Source: CAZQXD01 sp964597315 (GTDB lineage: Bacteria; Pseudomonadota; Gammaproteobacteria; Competibacterales; Competibacteraceae). Taken from it: DNA of 11,198 nucleotides. Positions 7,849 to 11,198 of this stretch are shown piece after piece (position 1 is the first letter of the stretch; the number at the start of each line of letters is the position of its first letter). The DNA lies in NCBI GenBank assembly GCA_964597315.1, contig CAZQXD010000100.1:1-11198 (forward strand), read 5' to 3'. A program made the position numbers and the translations under genes. Below the pieces are notes generated by a model. That model had not been told where the DNA came from. It did not search any database and saw only the letters and a program-made list of their open reading frames with translations.

Positions 7849-7963
7849 GGCAGACTCTGTGTGTTTCTGGCCGTCATGGGGACGGTCTGTTTTGGGTGTC
7901 TGCCGGAGGATGGCTTGGCTGAAACAGCGGGATACGCTTCGCCTGCGGCAGACGTTGGTCTGC
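7849..7963 (-). promoter_or_regulatory. Possible expression platform: alternative hairpins before btuB
   Basis: Four complementary segments lie in order on the transcript: GCAGAC (7963-7958), GTCTGCC (7953-7947), GGCAGAC (7904-7898) and GTCTGCC (7855-7849), the last directly touching the ATG at 7848. Segment 2 can pair with 1 or 3, and segment 3 with 2 or 4. Pairing 1:2 plus 3:4 would close the initiation region; pairing 2:3 would open it. A small hairpin, CCGTC/GACGG (plus 7871-7885), nests between segments 3 and 4. No U-rich terminator is visible, so translational control is the likelier mode. Complementarity is seen; the switching mechanism is inferred. Confidence 0.45.
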
Positions 7964-8020
7964 GTCACCGCGACGGATACCGCACCGATGAACGCCCCGT
8001 TCGCCGGTAGGTGACGCGCT

Positions 8021-8180
8021 CGACGGCAGGTCTCCTGGCTCGCGGGTCGTCACCGCGCACCCAGCCTTCCCGGTTGCCCAGTGGCGTGTGGATTGGGTGG
8101 TGGCTCACCGCTGACAGTTGCGGGGGCAGCTACGGAATGGCACCGTATTCCCTCTTAGTCCCCGGTTGGGGAACCGTCGG
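8021..8180 (-). promoter_or_regulatory. Cobalamin riboswitch aptamer
   Basis: The minus strand carries the conserved cobalamin aptamer blocks in order: GGTTCCCC...GGGGACTAAGAGGGAATACGGTG split by a short loop, then GCTGCCCCCGCAACTGT, GCGGTGAG, CCACTGGG...CGGGAAGGC, and the B12 box GCCAGGAGACCTGCC (plus 8025-8039). The closing P1 stem is visible as CGACGG (8179-8174) paired with CCGTCG (8026-8021). It lies 172 nt before the btuB-like gene and presumably shuts it down when adenosylcobalamin is bound. Confidence 0.96.
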
Positions 8181-8185
8181 CCCAC

Positions 8186-8213
8186 AGAATAAAGTTTTAT
8201 CGGGCGGCGTCAA
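8186..8213 (-). promoter_or_regulatory. Sigma70-like promoter of the riboswitch-btuB transcript
   Basis: Minus-strand TTGACG (plus 8213-8208) and TATTCT (8191-8186) are separated by 16 bp. Transcription from this promoter would begin about 7 nt downstream, almost exactly at the first base of aptamer stem P1 near 8180. The geometry supports it strongly. The -35 lies inside the last codons of the possible 62-residue gene. Confidence 0.6.
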
Positions 8214-8385
8214 GCACAGAAAGGGTGGGTTGCATTTTCGCCAGGGCCGTCTCGCCAGAGGACGCTACTGTCCCAGGGTTGGTTGTGGATACGGAGGGGA
8301 AAGGAAAAAACAGCAGCCAACTGACAATAACCAATACAATTAACAATAGCTTGCCAAGTGGCTGGCGCCACGAGTGGGTATTCAT
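8197..8385 (-). CDS. Possible small membrane or exported protein, 62 residues
   Basis: An open frame of 62 codons starts at ATG 8385, with GGAG (in GGAGAAG) about 10 nt upstream, a better site than many in this window. The product has a short polar N-terminus (MNTHSWRQPLGK), one strong hydrophobic helix (LLLIVLVIVSWLLFFPF, about 13-29) and a Ser/Thr-rich tail ending VLDAAR. It could be a single-pass membrane peptide or an uncleaved signal sequence. It ends inside the btuB promoter, just before the riboswitch, in the same direction. It does not resemble CbtB, which has a His-rich end. I recognise no family; the frame could be chance. Confidence 0.35.
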   Translation of the reverse strand: MNTHSWRQPLGKLLLIVLVIVSWLLFFPFPSVSTTNPGTVASSGETALAKMQPTLSVLDAAR

Positions 8386-8768
8386 GGTCAGGCTTCTCCG
8401 AAAATTCAACGGAAGTCCAAGGCATGCGGAAAACCATCCGACCGGTGTCTCAACCCAACCAGGCGTGCATTTTTAATACCAAAATAAATAATTTATCTAA
8501 TTCAGACGGATAAAATTCTCTCCTGCCCCAACCGGGCGCAGGTCTCAGCCCAATGTCGCTGAGGTGTAAAAGTTTCTGACAATAACGAGCCGCCCCGAAC
8601 TTTCCATGCCTTAGGGGAATACCATAACAAAATTAGAGGGAATACGGAGACCGATAGGGCGATAAGGCGGAATAACAGCGTTTTTAGAACCAAAACGCCG
8701 TTATCGGGAAGGGTTTGTGACAGGTGACAGGCTGTAAACCAGATGACACACAAAGATTGAACCGGCGA
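8386..8768. other. AT-rich intergenic region without a convincing gene
   Basis: About 380 bp, the least GC-rich part of the window, especially 8470-8520. It holds a short perfect inverted repeat CTCAGC/GCTGAG (8544-8549 and 8558-8563), a tandem GTGACAG pair near 8717-8731, and the long hairpin at 8672-8704. A minus-strand frame (8753-8502) encodes a hydrophobic stretch but starts with GTG and lacks a ribosome-binding site. Any promoter for the 62-residue frame should lie around 8470-8510; I see no clean -35/-10 pair. Confidence 0.5.
8672..8704. repeat. 13-bp inverted repeat with one mismatch and 7-nt loop
   Basis: ATAACAGCGTTTT (8672-8684) and AAAACGCCGTTAT (8692-8704) form a 13-bp stem with one A/C mismatch around a 7-nt loop. 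It lies about 65 nt past the end of the CMD-family gene on the minus strand. No U-tract follows on either strand and the stem is AT-rich, so it is not a canonical intrinsic terminator, although it could end the zapE-CMD transcript. An operator or a mobile-element remnant is also possible. Confidence 0.45.
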
Positions 8769-9101
8769 TCAGCCCGGACCGCCATGATCCCCGATCACAT
8801 CATCGGCCCAACTCAGGGCGGCCACTACATTGGGAAATCCGATGGTGCTGGTCACCAGAATAATGGCGTGGCGGATTTCCTCGGTGGTGGCTCCGGCCGC
8901 CATGGCCCGGCGGGTATGGTTATGCACCGCGTCTTTCGAGCGCATGGCGGCGGCGGCGGCAATCTGGATCAGGTGGGCGGTTTTTTCGAAAATCGGATCG
9001 GCTTCGCGGGCGGCAATGCCGAGATTCTCCACGGCCTCGAAGAACGCTTGATGGCAGTCTTTCAAATTGAGGCGGGGCGGGGGGGCCATGGACGTCGCCA
9101 T
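8769..9101 (-). CDS. Carboxymuconolactone decarboxylase (CMD/AhpD-fold) family protein
   Basis: A 110-residue all-helical CMD-fold protein. The ATG at 9101 has AAGGAG (plus 9112-9117) 10 nt upstream; longer frames to 9188 lack such a site. The core AAMRSKDAVHNHTRRAMAAG, followed by ATTEEI and LVTSTIGFP, matches the CMD domain, with His62, Ala66, Gly70 and the TEEI turn in register. The redox CxxC of AhpD-type members is absent: Ser55 and Ala58 stand at the two Cys positions, and the only Cys is Cys16 near the N-terminus. A peroxidase-type reductase role is thus unlikely. True gamma-CMD enzymes do not rely on that Cys pair, but no aromatic-degradation genes are nearby. It follows zapE by 98 nt in the same direction and may be cotranscribed. 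Substrate unknown. Confidence 0.85.
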   Translation of the reverse strand: MATSMAPPPRLNLKDCHQAFFEAVENLGIAAREADPIFEKTAHLIQIAAAAAMRSKDAVHNHTRRAMAAGATTEEIRHAIILVTSTIGFPNVVAALSWADDVIGDHGGPG

Positions 9102-9199
9102 AAGCTTTGCTCTCCTTGCGATTGGTGTACGGCGTTTGTGAAACGGGCTAACTGTAGCCTTATCGCCGCAGAATTTCCAGACCGCCAACCGGGGGCGGC

Positions 9200-10309
9200 T
9201 CAGGGCAGATGCTCCCGGGCCAGATAGTCATGGGACTGCATCTCCTGAAGCCGACTCATGGTTCGCTGAAATTCAAACGTGAGCTTTTCCCCCTGATAAA
9301 TGCCCGCGATGGGGGCAGCGGCGGACAGGATCAGTTTGACGTTGTGATCGTAAAATTCATCCACCATATTCAGAAACCGCCGGGCCTGGTTCTCCATCCG
9401 CCAATCCATGACCGGCACATTGGACACCAACACCGTGTGATAGCAGCGGGCAATCTCAATGTAATCCGCCTGCCCCCGGGGTCCGTCGCAGATGGCCTGG
9501 AAATCAAACCACACCACCCCATCAGCCCGGCGGTGCGCGTGGATTGATCGGCCCTCCACTTCGATGTCCACGTCCGTATGTCCAGGCTCCGGGGAGACAT
9601 TCCGAAAGGCGTCGTCGAGAATGGCTTCGGCCTTGGCGTCCAGGGGAGAGTGGTATATCTCGGCTTTTTCTAGATAGCGCAAACGGTAGTCAACGCCACC
9701 GTCCATGTGCACGATTTCCATGTGCCGTTTGATCAAGTCGATGGCTGGCAAAAACCGCGCCCGTTGCAGACCCTCTTTGTACAAATCATCGGGTTTGATG
9801 TTGGAGGTGGTGACCAGGGTGACGCCGTTATTGAACAGCGATTCGAGCAAACCATACAGCAACATGGCATCGGTGATATCGGTGACGAAAAACTCATCGA
9901 GGCAGATGATCCGGGCCTGCCCGGCTAAATCCCGGGCGACGATTTTTAGGGGGTCTTGCTGGTTTTTGAGATCCCGCAAAGCGTGGTGGACCCTCTGCAT
10001 AAAGCTGTGAAAGTGGATGCGCAGCTTACGCTCCATGGGTAGCGCATCCACAAACGTATCCACCAGATAGGTCTTACCCCGGCCCACTCCACCCCAGATA
10101 TACAGGCCCCGCACCGGCTCGGGGGCGCTGACCCCGGATGATCGCCCCAATAACCGGCCAAGCCAGCCCTCCTGCCTGGTGGGCGTGGGGACCGGCGAAC
10201 GAAGCAAATCGTCATGAACCCGTTGCAGATGACGGATGGCTTCCTCCTGGGCGGGGTCATGATGAAAGTCTTCCCGTTCCAAATCTTTCCGATAACGTGC
10301 GTAGGGCAT
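9200..10309 (-). CDS. zapE: Cell division protein ZapE (AFG1-like P-loop ATPase)
   Basis: A 369-residue cytoplasmic AAA-type ATPase of the AFG1/LACE1 family. In E. coli, ZapE associates with FtsZ rings and aids division under stress. Seen: Walker A GGVGRGKT (73-80), Walker B IICLDEFFVTDITDAM (from 134), the sensor-like TTSN (about 167-170) followed by IKPDDLYKEGLQRARFLPAI, and the C-terminal RRFLNMVDEFYDHNVKLILSA block shortened from the family pattern. The N-terminus MPYARYRKDLEREDFHHDPAQ is typical. ATG 10309 is chosen over TTG 10315 two codons earlier. Only a weak GGA precedes it. The downstream CMD-family gene is probably in the same transcript. Family assignment is secure; the division role is inferred from homology. 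Confidence 0.94.
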   Translation of the reverse strand: MPYARYRKDLEREDFHHDPAQEEAIRHLQRVHDDLLRSPVPTPTRQEGWLGRLLGRSSGVSAPEPVRGLYIWGGVGRGKTYLVDTFVDALPMERKLRIHFHSFMQRVHHALRDLKNQQDPLKIVARDLAGQARIICLDEFFVTDITDAMLLYGLLESLFNNGVTLVTTSNIKPDDLYKEGLQRARFLPAIDLIKRHMEIVHMDGGVDYRLRYLEKAEIYHSPLDAKAEAILDDAFRNVSPEPGHTDVDIEVEGRSIHAHRRADGVVWFDFQAICDGPRGQADYIEIARCYHTVLVSNVPVMDWRMENQARRFLNMVDEFYDHNVKLILSAAAPIAGIYQGEKLTFEFQRTMSRLQEMQSHDYLAREHLP

Positions 10310-10552
10310 AAGCAATTCCAGATTTCAGTGAGGCGCGGCGCTGGTGTTACAGCCAGCAGGCGAGCAGGAAAATTTCGGCTACTCTACATTTTCATGGCCC
10401 TGTGACGAAAAAACCGATATCGGCGGCGCCTGCCCTGCCCCATGGCCACTACGTATTTTCCGAAGCGATTCTAAGCTTAGTTACGTATAGCTAATTTTTT
10501 TACTGCATTGCAACATAATCGTCAAATACGAAACCCGGACACATCCTGTTCT
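10310..10552. other. Divergent intergenic region between zapE and the FixJ-like receiver gene
   Basis: About 240 bp that should hold promoters for both genes. It becomes AT-rich from 10440 on, with a perfect palindrome CTAAGCTTAG (10471-10480), an eight-T run near 10494 and CATAAT (10514-10519) as a possible -10 for the plus-strand gene, without a recognisable -35. On the zapE side, TAGAGT is the best -10 resemblance but is also unsupported by a -35. Neither promoter is convincing. Confidence 0.35.
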
Positions 10553-10999
10553 ATGTACCTACAGCTAGCGCCCCCTCCACCTATCGTCCATCTTTTGGAC
10601 GCCGACCCTGATCATCGGGAACACCTGGGCCAGATGCTGGCCACCATGGCTATCCGGCTACATACCTATCCTTGCGCCGAATCCTTTCTGGCCCGAAACC
10701 CAACGCAGCTTTCCGGCTGCCTGGTGGCGACCGCCCAACTGCCGGGCATGAGTGCAGTGGAGTTGACGCACCATCTCAAAAGCGAGAGGCGGGACTTACC
10801 CTCGCTACTGGTGATCGACCCGGGGGAGGTGTCGATGGCGGTGAGCGCCTTGAAAGCGGGCGTGCGGGAGGTCATGGAAAAGCCGGTGGCCGGGCCGCTG
10901 TTGCTAGACCGGGTTCACCGGCTATTGTGGAATATTGGCCTTATCCCAGGGCTGCGCACTGACTTCGAGCGGTGCGCGGCGGCAGATGGGGGAGCCTGA
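10553..10999 (+). CDS. FixJ-like stand-alone receiver protein lacking the phosphoacceptor Asp
   Basis: A 148-residue single receiver domain. The layout follows FixJ-type receivers: IVHLLDADPDHRE at the N-terminus, GCLVATAQLPGMSAVEL in the middle, GEVSMAVSALKAGVREVMEKPV near the end. The catalytic residues are degenerate: the phosphoacceptor Asp is Thr60, the second metal-binding Asp is Ala17, and the switch Thr is Ile88. Only Asp16 and Lys110 of the core set remain. No LuxR-type DNA-binding domain follows; the chain ends with a short tail (LRTDFERCAAADGGA). It is probably a phosphorylation-independent pseudo-receiver or a decaying FixJ-type regulator. ATG 10553 is chosen because it starts just before the fold; no Shine-Dalgarno is obvious, and a TTG at 10508 is the alternative. 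Its last 59 bp overlap the convergent GAPDH gene. Confidence 0.82.
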   Translation: MYLQLAPPPPIVHLLDADPDHREHLGQMLATMAIRLHTYPCAESFLARNPTQLSGCLVATAQLPGMSAVELTHHLKSERRDLPSLLVIDPGEVSMAVSALKAGVREVMEKPVAGPLLLDRVHRLLWNIGLIPGLRTDFERCAAADGGA

Positions 11000-11198
11000 A
11001 TCCCGCCATTTCCCTCATCACCCTCACCACCTGACAACTATAACCGAACTCATTGTCGTACCAGACGTATAGTACACAGTGTCGGCCATCGACAATGGTG
11101 GCCTCGGAGTCCACGATGCCGGCGTGGCGGGAGCCTACCAGATCGCTGGATACCAGTTCCGAGGAGGCCATGTAGTCGATCTGTTCCCGCAACTGGGA
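10941..11198 (-). CDS. Glyceraldehyde-3-phosphate dehydrogenase, C-terminal part (long form)
   Basis: Only the last 85 codons are in the window; the gene continues past the right edge. The sequence SSDLVGSRHAGIVDSEATI, then YVWYDNEFGYSCQVVRVMREM, is a GAPDH catalytic-domain C-terminus; GAPDH interconverts glyceraldehyde 3-phosphate and 1,3-bisphosphoglycerate with NAD(P). The NEFGYSCQVVR variant, in place of NEWGYSNR, points to the longer GAPDH type of about 460-490 residues known in pseudomonads and relatives. The catalytic Cys and Rossmann domain are outside. The stop (TAA at 10943-10941) lies within the receiver gene, so the two 3' ends overlap by 59 bp. The final residues (RTARSQCAALG) may be a non-conserved extension. 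Confidence 0.88.
   Translation of the reverse strand, partial: SQLREQIDYMASSELVSSDLVGSRHAGIVDSEATIVDGRHCVLYVWYDNEFGYSCQVVRVMREMAGFRLPHLPPRTARSQCAALG

Noticed and set aside
7849..7968. 40-codon N-terminal extension of the receptor
   Set aside because: It reads through the leader RNA, begins with GTG and would place the signal peptide internally; ATG 7848 gives a normal exported receptor.
7328..8014. Plus-strand frame of 228 codons
   Set aside because: It is antisense to the receptor's plug domain and the riboswitch leader; its Arg/Ser-rich product has no domain, as expected of a GC-rich shadow frame.
8011..8343. Plus-strand frame of 110 codons over the riboswitch
   Set aside because: It is antisense to a canonical cobalamin aptamer and its promoter; no protein features.
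8502..8753. Minus-strand frame of 83 codons with a hydrophobic stretch
   Set aside because: GTG start, no Shine-Dalgarno, an atypical product, and it spans the long hairpin at 8672-8704.

Overview
The window looks like a piece of a GC-rich gammaproteobacterial chromosome, probably from a draft or metagenome assembly because it holds a run of 10 Ns. The assignment rests on the gene set: a NudE-type Nudix hydrolase followed by CysQ, a ZapE (AFG1-like) ATPase, a BtuB-type receptor under a cobalamin riboswitch, and the C-terminus of a long-form GAPDH. I cannot place it below class level. Apart from AT-rich intergenic stretches, the content is chromosomal housekeeping and signalling. I see no tRNA, rRNA, CRISPR array or complete insertion sequence.

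Layout. 106-3816 (minus) is a 1236-residue CheB-CheR-coiled coil-PAS-histidine kinase-receiver hybrid. 3817-4125 is a divergent intergenic region with promoter-like sequence. 4126-4362 (plus) encodes an unrecognised 78-residue protein. 4508-5983 (plus) is a translationally coupled nudE-cysQ pair. cysQ is broken at 5671-5766 by 86 foreign-looking bases plus 10 Ns, flanked by a 10-bp direct repeat; collapsing that repeat restores a perfect CysQ frame. 5989-7848 (minus) is a TonB-dependent, BtuB-like outer-membrane receptor that converges on cysQ with 5 bp between them. Its leader holds a sigma70-like promoter (8186-8213), a canonical cobalamin aptamer (8021-8180) and a possible set of mutually exclusive hairpins ending at the start codon. 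8197-8385 (minus) may encode a 62-residue membrane peptide. 8386-8768 is AT-rich and has no convincing gene. 8769-9101 and 9200-10309 (both minus) are a CMD-fold protein lacking the usual redox cysteines and ZapE. 10553-10999 (plus) is a FixJ-like receiver without its phosphoacceptor Asp. Its 3' end overlaps that of a convergent GAPDH gene running off the right edge.

How the genes fit together. nudE and cysQ both act on small nucleotides (ADP-containing compounds and 3'-phosphoadenosine phosphates). The receptor and riboswitch form one unit: cobalamin represses synthesis of its own outer-membrane importer. The hybrid kinase is a signalling hub whose cognate membrane sensors and targets are not in the window. 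The degenerate receiver at the right end has no kinase next to it.

Most notable points: the interrupted cysQ, two signalling proteins with substitutions at key acidic residues (CheB Asp to Asn; receiver Asp to Thr), the Cys-less CMD protein, and the riboswitch expression platform. I found no clear evidence of an entirely new multi-gene system.
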